This document shows, one piece after another, positions 1-9,505 of a stretch of 64,000 bases of DNA (its first letter is position 1; every line of letters begins with the position of its first letter). Made by a program: the position numbers and the translations under genes. This stretch comes from Uranotaenia lowii (Eukaryota; Arthropoda; Insecta; Diptera; Culicidae). Below the pieces are notes generated by a model, which saw nothing but the letters and a program-made list of their open reading frames with translations, made no database searches and was not told the origin of the DNA. Location of the stretch: contig NC_073691.1 in the NCBI RefSeq assembly GCF_029784155.1, positions 66,594,839 through 66,658,838 on the forward strand, given 5' to 3'.

Positions 1-1168
1 TTAGGTTCCGCTTGACAATAGCCCAGTATTTCTTAATTGGGCGGAGCTCTGGCGTGTTGGGAGGGTTCTTGTCCTTGGGAACCACTTGCATGTTGTTGGC
101 GGCGTACCACTCCATAGCCTTTTTACCGTAATGGCAAGATGCCAAATCCTGCCAAAACAGTACGAAACAACCGTGTTTCTTCAGGAAAGGCAGCAGACGT
201 TTATTCAAACACTCTTTCACGTAAATTTCTTGGTTGACAGTCCCAGAAGCTATGAAAATGCTGCTTTTCAAGCCACCCCGATCAGGAGGGAAAAACTAAA
301 ATATATCAAGATGAGATATTTTGATACTTTTTTTTTTCCTATCTAAATGAGTTATTATTCAGTACTCGTAGGATGTTAAAATATCTCAAATTATATAAAA
401 AAATCTAAACGATCATAGCTTAATTATATCAATGTTAGATATGCTCCTTTCAAGATTATATCTCGTTTAGATAGCATAGTTTGATATTGGGCAGAACAAA
501 ACTTATCAAAATAATAACTTATCAAGATGACTGCTTCGAGAAAAATTTCTAGTGGAATATCAATAAACCACATTATTGCTAAAACCATGCCCCATTTTTG
601 AATATCTGCTACCTTTCCCCTTCCTTTTGCCGTATAAAACTCCTGTCCCGGAAGCTCCTTGTAGTCGGCTTTGACGTAGGTTTCGTCGTCCATTACCACG
701 CAGTCAAACTTCGTCAGCATCGTCGTGTACAGCCTCCGGGATCGCGTTTTGGCCGTCATATTTTGTTTACCATCGCGATTTTTAGTCACTACCTTCTTGT
801 AAGTCGATAGTCCGGCTCGTTTTTTGGCTCGATACACTCAGCTTATTTGCGGCATCTCGGAGAGAGAGGTTAGAGTTTCGCTTGAAACTACCGGCAACTC
901 TCTTTGTCGTCTCAGTGGCTTCCGATTTTCAATTTCCCCTCGATCTAGACTTCCTGGCTGTCGACAAACGTTCCCCAAACACTTTAATTACATTTGTAAC
1001 GGTTGATTTGGAAACTTTTAGCGATTTTGCCAGCTTTGCGTGCGAGTAGCTCTGATTTTCGCGATGCGCGAGCAAAATTTTGATACGCTGCTCTTCTTCC
1101 TTGGACGGTATTTTGACAACTGAAGAGTGAATTCCAAAATCAAAATAGGAGCAACATTCTACACACAC
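1..1168 (-). mobile_element. Decayed ITmD37E-like mariner transposon
   Basis: Read on the minus strand, this is a broken Tc1/mariner-superfamily transposase. A helix-turn-helix segment lies at about 985-1110 (LAKSLKVSKSTVTNVIKVFG). The first catalytic Asp is in VMDDETYVKADY near 670-700. The second is in FWQDLASCHYGKKAMEWY near 110-160. Exactly 37 residues follow the second Asp before the third catalytic position, which is the D37E spacing known from mosquito ITm elements. There the Glu codon reads AAG (Lys) in RPIKKYW. Frameshifts occur near 837-930, and about 300 bp of unrelated AT-rich DNA replaces the segment between the first and second Asp blocks. The left end is cut by the window and no terminal inverted repeat was located. 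It lies in the last visible lipase intron. The superfamily is confident, the D37E lineage good, and it is certainly inactive. Confidence 0.85.
290..598. repeat. AT-rich insertion/replacement inside the mariner relic
   Basis: Transposase homology is lost between about 598 and 290 and resumes on the minus strand with GLKSSIFIASGTVNQEIYVK. The intervening DNA is very AT-rich and has no coding similarity I recognise. Several short related runs occur in it (atcaagatga at two places), but no clean target-site duplication was found. About 25 transposase residues expected here are missing, so this is an insertion combined with a deletion rather than a clean insertion. Confidence 0.5.
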
Positions 1169-1704
1169 ACACCTTCAAAATGAGGGGTGTTCAGGGTTTT
1201 TAAATGCAAAATTGAAAGAAATACGTCAAGTTGATATTGACCAAATTTTGACCGTATCACCCTTTAAATAGTAATGATAATTTATTGTTGATAAAATAAC
1301 TTGTACTTAATTTTCAGGTTCCGAAATTCAGCTGGAAATTTATTTTAATGGCTTGTTGTTTAACATTTTTAATATTGTAGAAACTTTGACAACACAGATT
1401 TAAACTAAAATTTGAATGTATCGAGTTGACAAGAGTTGAAAATAAATATGTTTGAACCCCAAACAAGTATGTCTTTCAAATAAAGCCTTTCAGGATCCCT
1501 CATTTATTTTTTAAGCCTACAAAACTGAACACTTTAAGGTCTTATTTTCGAAAGTAATGATTTTAAATGAATAACTATTTGATGTTATAAAAGAATTTGA
1601 ACCCAGGTAATAAGATACTCTTAGTATCACTTTTTTTTTACTATTTTTATGTATAAATTTTGCAAGCAAAAAGGTTATAGGAAAAAAACTTAAACCATAC
1701 TTAC
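1169..1704. other. AT-rich intron sequence, nothing recognised
   Basis: This lies between the lipase exon donor at 1704/1703 and the mariner relic. No exon-like minus-strand frame with the expected Cys-Ser-His motif of the lipase family was found. The next lipase exon is therefore probably left of the window. Confidence 0.5.
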
Positions 1705-2312
1705 GATAAGCCTTCGTCGTGTCGTTATTGACTAGCGGAAATTCACATCCCGGCTGTGGACTCGCACCATTGTTGGTGTAGAAATCCTGATGCCCGACAT
1801 TCGTCGAGGTCCCGATGATGTTTTTATCCGTATGAATGGCCTGCACAAACAACGCATCACTTTTGTCCAGCCGTTTTTCTGTCGAAACCATGAACGGCTT
1901 AGTGAATGAAGGTCCGGCCGGGTCTAGACCCACAATCATCGGCACCACTCCATCTAGGGCTGCACCCGCGATTCCGGATATATGAGCTCCCATGCTGTGA
2001 CCAACCAATGTCACCTGGTCCATCGAAAATCCTTGCTTCAACAGGAACTTTACAAACTTGGCCAAATAGCGGCCAACTTTTGGTGTGTTCCTTGCTGCCA
2101 GATTGTACTCCACCAGAGCCAGGCGGCTCCAATCTACGGAACAAATGTTTCCTCCAATATGTTGAATGTAATCGCCGACAATTTCTTTAACCCATGTTCG
2201 ATTAACGTTATCAGTCCAACCGTGGGTTACCATCATTATAGGTTTTGTAACATCTAATTTCCGATGAAGATTTGGATCGTTGACAAATACCTGCATGTAA
2301 TCCGCATGATCG
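1705..2312 (-). CDS. Lipase, pancreatic-lipase family: catalytic-core exon
   Basis: This 608-nt internal exon encodes about 202 residues of an alpha/beta-hydrolase lipase (PF00151-type). It carries the strand and oxyanion region THGWTDNVNRTWVKEIV, the cysteine-containing block GGNICSVDWS, and the nucleophile elbow GHSMG with the Ser codon at 1994-1996. Next comes the catalytic Asp in GLDPAGP (codon 1922-1924), then the conserved but non-catalytic AIHTD, GHQDFYTNNG and PGC. The catalytic His and second lid cysteine (the CSHxRS region of the family) should be in the next exon, outside the window. The acceptor is an AG at 2314-2313 after a T-rich tract. The donor is a gtaagt at 1704-1699. The frame enters in phase 2 and leaves in phase 1. 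The family includes secreted triacylglycerol lipases and phospholipases A1. The short stretch before the donor hints at a short lid, but substrate cannot be decided. There are no stops or frameshifts, and both visible triad residues are intact. Confidence 0.92.
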
Positions 2313-2379
2313 CTAAAAAAAATAGAAAAAAAAATCCGACTTAGAAAAACAAATCCATTTAATTCGAGTCATAACTTAC
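2313..2379 (-). other. Short lipase intron (67 bp)
   Basis: On the minus strand it starts gtaagttatg at 2379 and ends with a T-rich tract and AG at 2314-2313. Removing it joins AAT GC with C GAT, giving N-A-D in frame (WCSNADHADYM). Its length is typical of a minimal dipteran intron and contrasts with the giant intron beside it. Confidence 0.85.
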
Positions 2380-2524
2380 GCATTTGAGCACCAAAACGTA
2401 ACCTCCGAGCGAACTTCATTGATGCCGAAAAATAGCTGCGACAAAGTGTTGCTGAATGCTCCGACAACCATTCCCAGTCGATTTGCCAGCAGTTCATCTT
2501 GATCCAGAGCCTGTGAAGCTACAG
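2380..2524 (-). CDS. Lipase, N-terminal core exon
   Basis: This 145-nt minus-strand exon encodes VASQALDQDELLANRLGM, followed by a stretch ending EVRSEVTFWCSNA. The VTFWCS strand is the usual start of the lipase hydrolase core, analogous to the VxFxC strand of insect lipases, and leads directly into the next exon. Two acceptors are possible: ttgacag ending at 2525, or cttcacag ending at 2511. Only the first keeps the frame with the phase-1 donor at 45985, which decides the boundary. The donor is gtaagt at 2379. No signal peptide is present, so at least one more 5-prime exon must exist. The exon begins a region of roughly 45 residues before the core that I do not recognise as a named domain. 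Confidence 0.85.
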
Positions 2525-3409
2525 CTGTCAACGCGGGAACGGGAAGAAATGACGCAGAAATAACGTCGAATGGGAGAAACAGAAAAGAAAAAAAAACCTA
2601 GATTAATCCCTGGTGATGTACAAGGCCGGTAGACTTCAGTTCATTGAGCTTCCGCCCGACTGAAGCTTGTTCATCGTAATCTACACAGCGCACAACCAGA
2701 ACTCTGGAGGCCCCCAATGCAGTCGCGGACTTCGGGACTTCCCGGGAGCACGTGTTTGGCGAAGGCGAAGGTAAGTTTTTGCCTCAGTGCCAAAAGCGTC
2801 GCTGGTTCACTGGACAAGCTAAAGAGGATTAATAACCACCCTTCATTCAAATATTGTTCCACTGTGAATCAACCGGACGGGGGCTTTCGCTTTTTACCCC
2901 GGCTTTCGATTCAGATAATGTCGAATGATGGCATATGGATCCAAAGCGGGAACAGAGGTGTGGTTCTTAAAGCTGGTTGAAAATCGGTATCAGTAGCGGT
3001 TATTGGAAGAATTTCCTTCCAGTGGTTTTTTTGTTCAAAAACATGAGTTGGAGAAAAAAAACAAATTTCTTAAGTCTTTTTGTGTACATACCATCCTTAA
3101 TAAAACCAAATTTTGAAATATGTTTAAACCATACATATTATCGAAAATAACCACTCGATCAAAAAAAAAAAAAAAAAAGAAAAACTTTGTCAGTAGGTAT
3201 CAGTATCCATATTTTCATAAGGCAAAAGGTTACAAAAATGTTCACAAACTAGAACCACTCCGGAAAAGTAGGCAGATACACAATTTTCGTTCAACATGCC
3301 TTCAGTAATTTTCTTTTAAATTTTTTCGTGAATTTTGCAATGACTCTCTCATATAACTGATATTGTGGGTGTTTTAAAACCAGTAAGGTAGATTGTTTTA
3401 TCTACAGTC
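2525..3409. other. Intron flank with a GC-richer stretch
   Basis: About 2590-2900 is noticeably less AT-rich than its surroundings. Because it lies close to the acceptor, it may be original intron sequence. The rest is AT-rich with a pure A run near 3160-3178. No gene or known repeat was recognised. Confidence 0.4.
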
Positions 3410-4860
3410 TTATGAAATAAATAAAATTCTGCTGTGATTTGACACCGAAATAGGCTAATTATAATCTTAAAACCATTCCAGAATTTTTAGTACCGTCAAC
3501 AGAATGCGTGTGTTTGTTCATTTGTTTGCTCTCGGAGAACGATAAGTGGTTTTGTTGGGTGGGCGAGCAAAACGGAACGAACGAAATTCACAGTAAAGCG
3601 TGTCATCGCTTCGAACATGAATATTGTTTGTTGAGAGAGTAAGTGTGTTTATAGCGGCGACACGTTTAACTATGAATTTCGTTTGTTCCGTTTTAGAGGA
3701 GGAAGACTGAAATTCACTGTATCGTTTTCTGTATCATTTTTTTACTGTTTGACAAAAAGCCACAATTTTCGAAAAGATTTGTAATAGATCAAATTTTAAA
3801 TTTAGATGATTAGTTTCGTGTAGCGAGTCATGTAACTCAGTTGTTCAGATGCTGAATTTAAGTCTTCTGAGTTGTTGTAGCGGATTCGAAAATAAACATC
3901 GAAATCGAATACACTAGCTAGATGATTCAATGTCAGTCTGTCAACTCTGTCGTAAATATAAATTTTGATCTATTTAAATATGTTGTTCGGTCCATTGGAA
4001 CTACCAACAATCTTATTCTGTTATTTAAACTATTCTTAGAACAATCATTAATCAATCAATTATTATTTATCAGCTTCAAAAACTTCAAAGAAATTTGAGC
4101 GAATTGATACGCCTGAGCCTGCAAGAATTTGCAGCACAACAAAACAAAACCTTATGAAATAATTGTTTAGTGTTAAACGAGTACTTTTCAGCATTAATAA
4201 AGATTTGTTTTGGAAAATCACTGTATAAAAAAGTAAATTTTGAACCTTCACACTGGTCGTTAGATTGATGAAAGAAATGTGACGTTTGAAAGATTTTTTT
4301 TATTCAGTCTTCCTGTCCCAGGTCACGTTTTGCTCCCCCACCCAGAGATGGCAATTTGTCTGATTTTTCAGGATTTGGCTGATTTTTCGAGGCTTAGTCT
4401 GAAAACCTGTGAGCCATTGAATTTTCCTTATTTTTGAAAATATGCCTGATTTTGCCAGATTTTTGCAAATGTGATGATCATTGCTGAAGTTACAAAAGTG
4501 AAAATGTGGCTGTATCGAAGCAATCGAAAGATTCCCTTAAATTATAATTAAAAAAGGGAATTAAAGGGAATCTTTCGATTGCTTTGATTCGGTAGATTTA
4601 TTCACAACACATATTAGAGTGAAAATATGGATGTGATGACCAAAATAAAGGTCATCACTTTCAGCCAAATTTCCGTTATTTCGTTATTTTAACTTGGCAA
4701 CCCGGCTTCCACCCCACAAAACCACTCATCGTTCCCAGCGAGCAAACAAACCTACAAACACAAGCGTTCTGCTGACGATACTAAAAAATCTGGTTTGATT
4801 TTATGTTTATAATTTGCATGTTTGGTGACATATCACAGCTGAATTTTATTTATTTCATAA
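3410..4860. mobile_element. Non-coding element with long terminal inverted repeats
   Basis: The left arm (about 3410-3585) reappears inverted on the right (about 4860-4706, then 4345-4320). The arms share, for example, ttatgaaataaataaaattc at 3410 against its complement ending at 4860, and tttttagtaccgtcaacaga against a near-copy at 4765-4785. Inside the left arm is a further hairpin: 3572-3612 pairs with 3654-3697 around aaaacggaacraacgaaatt. The right arm is split by a 360-bp insertion. There is no open frame. This resembles a foldback or long-TIR MITE; the superfamily is undetermined. Confidence 0.75.
4346..4705. repeat. Insertion with central hairpin in the long-TIR element
   Basis: This segment interrupts the right inverted-repeat arm. 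It contains a strong palindrome whose arms lie at about 4517-4541 and 4563-4587 (aatcgaaagattccctt paired with its complement), separated by an A/T spacer. The edges carry gatggcaat and ttggcaac, possibly short inverted ends. The family was not recognised. Confidence 0.55.
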
Positions 4861-5105
4861 TAATGTCAATTAAATATGCTTTCCATTGAACATAATCTAT
4901 AATTGGTCGAAACAGTGAAAATTCACTGAAAACTCAGGAAAGATTACAAGGGAATGGATAAAATTAATAAAAATTTACGCGAAATAGCCAAATTTTAGAA
5001 AATTGTAGTAGATTCAATTTTCTATGTATCCAAAATCTAATAATTGCAAAATGTTGATAATAACGTGAATTTTGTATCCCTATTTTCAAAACAATTTCTC
5101 CATCG

Positions 5106-5835
5106 CTTGAGGGGGGAGTAGGGTCTAACGGGTATAAAAAAAACACAATTTTCACGAATTTTTTTTAGAGCTATCGTTCAAACAAATGTATTCAAATTTT
5201 TTGCATTATACAAGGCATTGTTAAAAAAACATTTAGTAATTTTTTTGTAGAAAAATATTGAAAAATGAGCCGGTGACGGAGCACTTTCGAGGATGCCTTT
5301 TAGAAAACAGGATTTGTGGTGCGGTCTCAGCACAGAATCATCTGAAGTCAAAAAATCAGAGCAAAATATTTTTAATAGATGTTTTTCTCGACCCCAACGG
5401 TTTTATTGAACTTAAAAAATTTTTTATTAAATTTTTGTGGCTGTTTGAAGTAAAAACTACGATTTTTCACGAAAAAATCCGCCATTTTTTATCTGTAAAA
5501 TCTGCCCAAAGTAAAAAAAAAAGAAAATCGTTGGGGTTTGGTATTTTATATGTAGAAAATATGTTCCAAATTTGAAAAGATCGGTGAAGTAGTTTTCAAA
5601 TGACGATGTCCACTGACTTTAAAAATGTGCTTTCGAGAAAAACGCGTTTGAAGTTTCTGCTCTAGAATTCTTGCAGTATTAGATAAGAGGAGATAAAGAT
5701 CTATAATTTCTACAGTTTTGCTTCGATTGACTTGAAAATTTGACAAAACATTCTTGAAATGTTTTACAATACGAAAATAAAAAATAAAAAAAAATCGATT
5801 TTTTGAAAGTGTTAGAACCTACTCCCCCCTTAAAC
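5106..5835. repeat. Segment bounded by inverted GGGGGGAGTAGG ends
   Basis: The sequence ggggggagtagggtctaac begins near 5109. Its imperfect complement, gttagaacctactcccccc, ends near 5831. The 730 bp between is AT-rich with no plausible protein. This is the layout of a MITE, but no target-site duplication was confirmed. Confidence 0.5.
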
Positions 5836-6004
5836 AGTTTTTTCAAGAGGGGAAATGAAAACTACGTTTTTTAGACTGCTTTTTTCAAGTTTTGTTCGCA
5901 AAAAATTTGAAAAAAAAAATGTTTTTGATGTTCCATCGTAAAGCTTTTAACTTCAACTTGTATTAACACTAAAACAATTGGCCCTCAATAGTGACCAATT
6001 ACAA

Positions 6005-6637
6005 CCACCTTATTATTGGACATCGGGACGCACTAACCATGCGAGTTCGGAAGTTCTCTTCTCTGACCGCCAACGTTCCTGCCGCAAGCCGTCCCGTTTA
6101 TCGATCAGGTGGTTCAGGGGGAGACTTTCAACTGCCATGCCATGGCAAATAATATGCTGTTTTTTGTTTTTCCCCGAGTCACGCACCTCTGCCTTCCAGC
6201 CCCGCATTATGCACCTCAACTCAGCCTTATTTTACCCGTTATGTTGCACATTTCACCACGGATGTCAACTCTTGCCACTGCCTGCTGCGTACGATGCTTT
6301 GAACACTGAAACCAATCCGGCGAATCTCTTCTGGACGTCGGGATGTACCAATCAAGGCAATTTGGAAGTTCTTTTTCCTGACCACCAACGACCGCCCGTT
6401 TCTGCTTCCAGTCGTCTCGTGTATCGGTCAGGTGGTCCAGGGGAAGGCTTCCAATTGCCATCAATGGCAAGTATTCTCCTGTGTTTTGTTTTCCTCCGAG
6501 TCACGCACCTCTGCATTCTAGCACCCAATCGTATACGTCGAATCAGTTTTAGGCTGCACGCATTATATCTCAAAACTACCCGGATGCCAGCTTGATTATT
6601 TATAGGGAAGAATGACCCTGGCAGTTAAACTCCCTTG

Positions 6638-6684
<47 letters not shown>

Positions 6685-6900
6685 CCAGCTTGATTCTACA
6701 GCCTGCTATTATCGATGGCCTTGATATCGACTCTGTTCCTGCGAATCTATAGAGGACCTCGGGACGCAGCTCTCAAAGCAATCTGGAAGTTCTTTTTATC
6801 CCTGGCCACCAACGACCGTTCGTTCCTGCTCCAAGTCTATCGGTCAGGTGGGTCAGGGGGAGACTTCCAATTGTCTAACTATGGCAAGTATCCGTCGGAT
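6005..6900 (+). repeat. Three tandem 5-prime monomers of a non-LTR element
   Basis: Three related blocks start at about 6018, 6335 and 6757. Each runs from a cgggacgca/cgggatgta motif through ggaagttctttt, a run of ACC/AAC/GAC triplets, cggtcaggtgg and tcagggggagactt to tggcaag. They sit immediately upstream of the endonuclease ORF. Repeated 5-prime-UTR monomers are known as promoters in some LINEs, and that role is inferred here. The third monomer is separated from the second by a small retroposon. Confidence 0.7.
6598..6683 (+). mobile_element. 86-bp poly-A retroposon tail with 12-bp target duplication
   Basis: The sequence gccagcttgatt occurs at 6586-6597 and exactly again at 6684-6695. 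Between them are about 40 bp of a 3-prime end (gaatgaccctggcagttaaa) and 46 consecutive A residues. This is a severely 5-prime-truncated non-LTR or SINE copy inserted between tandem monomers. Confidence 0.8.
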
Positions 6901-8795
6901 TTTAACATTTCACCCAGTCATGCATCTCTTGTGCCTGATGATGTTCCCTTTTCCAGCGTACATCGCAAACAGAGATCCGCATCGAATTCTTTCTATTCCA
7001 TATCCCTTTGCTACCAGAATGTCGGTGGTATAAATTCCAGCCTGTCCGATTACCTTCTCGCTACCTCATGTTCCTGCTATGACGCCATCGATTTTACGGA
7101 AACATGGCTGAACGACTGCACACTATCTGGCCAGATATTCGGCCCTGATTATTCAGTGTTTCGCTGCGACCGTAGTGCCCGTAACAGCAAAAAGTCTAGT
7201 GGAGGCGAAGTGCTAATTGCCGTCAAATCGAATCTCTCAGCGCAGCTCATTGACGATCATTCCTGGTGCGATCTGGAACTTGTGTGGAATCGCATTGATC
7301 TTGGGGATCGGAAACTGTACGTTTGCGTAAATACTGTATTTGCCGCCCGACCACTCTAGAGATGTTGTCCTAGCAGAGTCGTTTTCACGCTGCATCTCTA
7401 AAGTAAGCTCTTTTTGCGCCCCGGAAGATGACATACTCGTCATAGGCGATTTCAGTAAGCCCGGTTTGAAGTGGTGCTCCAACCATGGTAGCTTTTTGTA
7501 CCCGGATCCTGTTCGTTCTATCTTTTCGACACCTTCAAACATCATATTAGACTCCCTGAGTACAGCGACCTTGCATCAGATCAACAGTGTGGTGAACGAG
7601 AACGGTCGTATGCTGGACCTTTGCTTTGTCAACGATGGGTCTCGTATACCGACCATTGAATTAGCTCCTGCACCTCTCGTTAAAGCAGCTCCACACCATC
7701 CTGTTCTATCGGCTTCACTTGAAGTAACTAAGTTGAACGCTCGTGTTGTAAATCTACCAGCTTTTTACCTCGACTCTAAGAACGCCAACTTCGATGACAT
7801 TTCTCGCATTTTGGCCACCATCAACTGGGTATCGGGGCTCGATTTATCGGATCCTAATGCTGCTGCTGAAACCTTCTCGCATATCCTGAACTTTGTCATT
7901 GATCGTCACGTGCCTAAACGTACTACCAGAGAAAATCTACGAACTCCCTGGGTTACGACTGAATTGCGACTACTGAAAACGGAAAAAAAGATGTGCGCTT
8001 CGGAATTTGTAACGAACAAAAACCACCTTACACCAAATTTATATATCGGATGCTTAACTCCGCTTATAAAAAAGCCAGCAACGTTGTTACCAGAACTACC
8101 TTCGCCGAGTACAACGTAACCTCAAGTCCTGCCCAAATTCATTTTGGAAACACGTGAATAGTAAGCCGAAAGAACCTGGTATTCCTACCCATATGTTTCT
8201 GGATGACATTACGGCGAACTCTGGTCGTGGAATTTGCGATCTTTTTGCCCGAAAATTTTCAAATATCTTCACTACAGCTTCCACATCCTAAGAACATTTG
8301 GCTAGTTCTGTCAGGAACATTTCGCCACTGGGCTTTCCATTAAACGTTATTGAAATCGAGGATGCAATCATGTCAAAGGCAGGGACGAAGCTCAAGAATC
8401 CCTTTTCTACGGGTCCGGACGGGATACCAGCACCGCTTCTTAAAAGTTTCATGCCTGTTTTATTGACTCCTATTCATCTTATTTGACAGAGTTACCTTTC
8501 CCCTATCGTGGAAAGAAGTTTATATTTTCCCGGTCCACAAAAAGGTGATAGACGAGATGTCAACAACTACCGTGGAATCTCAGCCTTATGTTCGATAGCC
8601 AAACTATTCGGATTGGTGGTCCTGGATCCCATCTCCTAGTTTTGTAAGAATTACATTTCTAATGACCAGCACGGATTCATGCCTAAACGCTCTACTACAA
8701 GCAACTTGTTGACATTCACTTCTTTTTACATGAAAGCTTTGCTGCAAATTCCAAACTGATGCCATATACACCGAAGTTCGGGTTGAGGTCATTGG
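6700..8795 (+). pseudogene. Decayed CR1/Jockey-type non-LTR retrotransposon ORF2
   Basis: The endonuclease starts with SLCYQNVGGINSS at about 7005. It continues through TETWLND, FRCDRSARNSKKSSGGEVLI and, after a frameshift near 7350, DILVIGDFSKPGLKW. A linker (LDLCFVND..) runs to about 8130. The reverse transcriptase begins near 8385 (NPFSTGPDGIPAPLL) and continues with DVNNYRGISALCSIAKLF and KRSTTSNLLTFTSF. Homology stops at about 8790 in DAIYTEV, before the catalytic YADD block. At least four frame breaks are present, so it is dead. The group is CR1/Jockey-like by domain order and motif; the exact clade is uncertain. The element is preceded by its own tandem monomers. Confidence 0.8.
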
Positions 8796-9505
8796 CATAC
8801 GCTAGTTTTGGGCCGCCAAGACAAAAATTTCGGTCCCCAGTGACTTTCCTAGGACACACCTGAAAAAGCGGAGATTTGTCATGAAAAGTATTTTCCAGTT
8901 TGTACTGACAGCTTTCGTCCCGTTAAATAGCTTCGAAATTAGTCCAGTAGGGATCCACAGAATCCTTAGCGTTCGAATTTAGCGATAGCAGTGTCGTGAT
9001 TTACTTTATCGAAAGCAGCCGAAGCTCAGTAAAGATGGCGTCATTTTGGGCTTTCATGGCAATGCTATCTTGCACGAACGATGTAAAAGTCAGCAAATTT
9101 GTTATCGTGGATCGTTTCGGCAAAAATACGTACTGATCGTTGGAAAAATATTGCTTAGAGGACGGGAAAATTGGAACCAGAACCAATTCGAACAGTTTGG
9201 CTATCGAACACAGAGCTGATATTCCGCGGTAGTTGATAACATTTTTTTCATTTTTGTGAACAGGGAACATGTTAGCTTCTTTCCAAAGCGAGGGAAAGAA
9301 TGCGTACTCCAGTGAAGCACGAAAAATATGTCAGATGAGAGTCAGCAAATATCAGCGTACGTTTCTAGAAGATGGCGAAGAGTCGCGGTGTTCAAAGAGT
9401 CCAGGAAGATGTTGGTAGGAGCTGAGAAATAGGAGTGCATAGTATCTGTGAACAGAAAGCCGCCATGGAAAGAGCACCGTTTCAAGCCAGGTTTATCAAC
9501 ATTGC
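8796..9505 (-). pseudogene. Second, inverted copy of the same non-LTR family
   Basis: On the minus strand, the endonuclease end (KPGLKRCSFHGGFLF) at about 9495 matches its plus-strand partner KPGLKWCSNHGSFLY. An internal deletion leads into SLWKEANMFPVHKNEKNV, then NYRGISALCSIAKLFELV, then QKR-type and LLTFTSFVQDSIAMKAQND sequence to about 9001. A degraded segment follows with YAND in place of YADD near 8800. It converges on the plus-strand copy at about 8795. Confidence 0.75.

Noticed and set aside
2380..2510. Alternative acceptor (cttcacag) 14 bp downstream for the second lipase exon
   Set aside because: It puts the junction with exon 45986-46115 out of frame with an early stop; the ttgacag acceptor keeps the frame.
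6005..6600. 205-codon frame at 5978-6595 as an ORF1 protein
   Set aside because: It runs through two tandem DNA monomers, repeats the same residues in different frames, and has no zinc knuckle or coiled coil. It is better explained as repeated 5-prime UTR.
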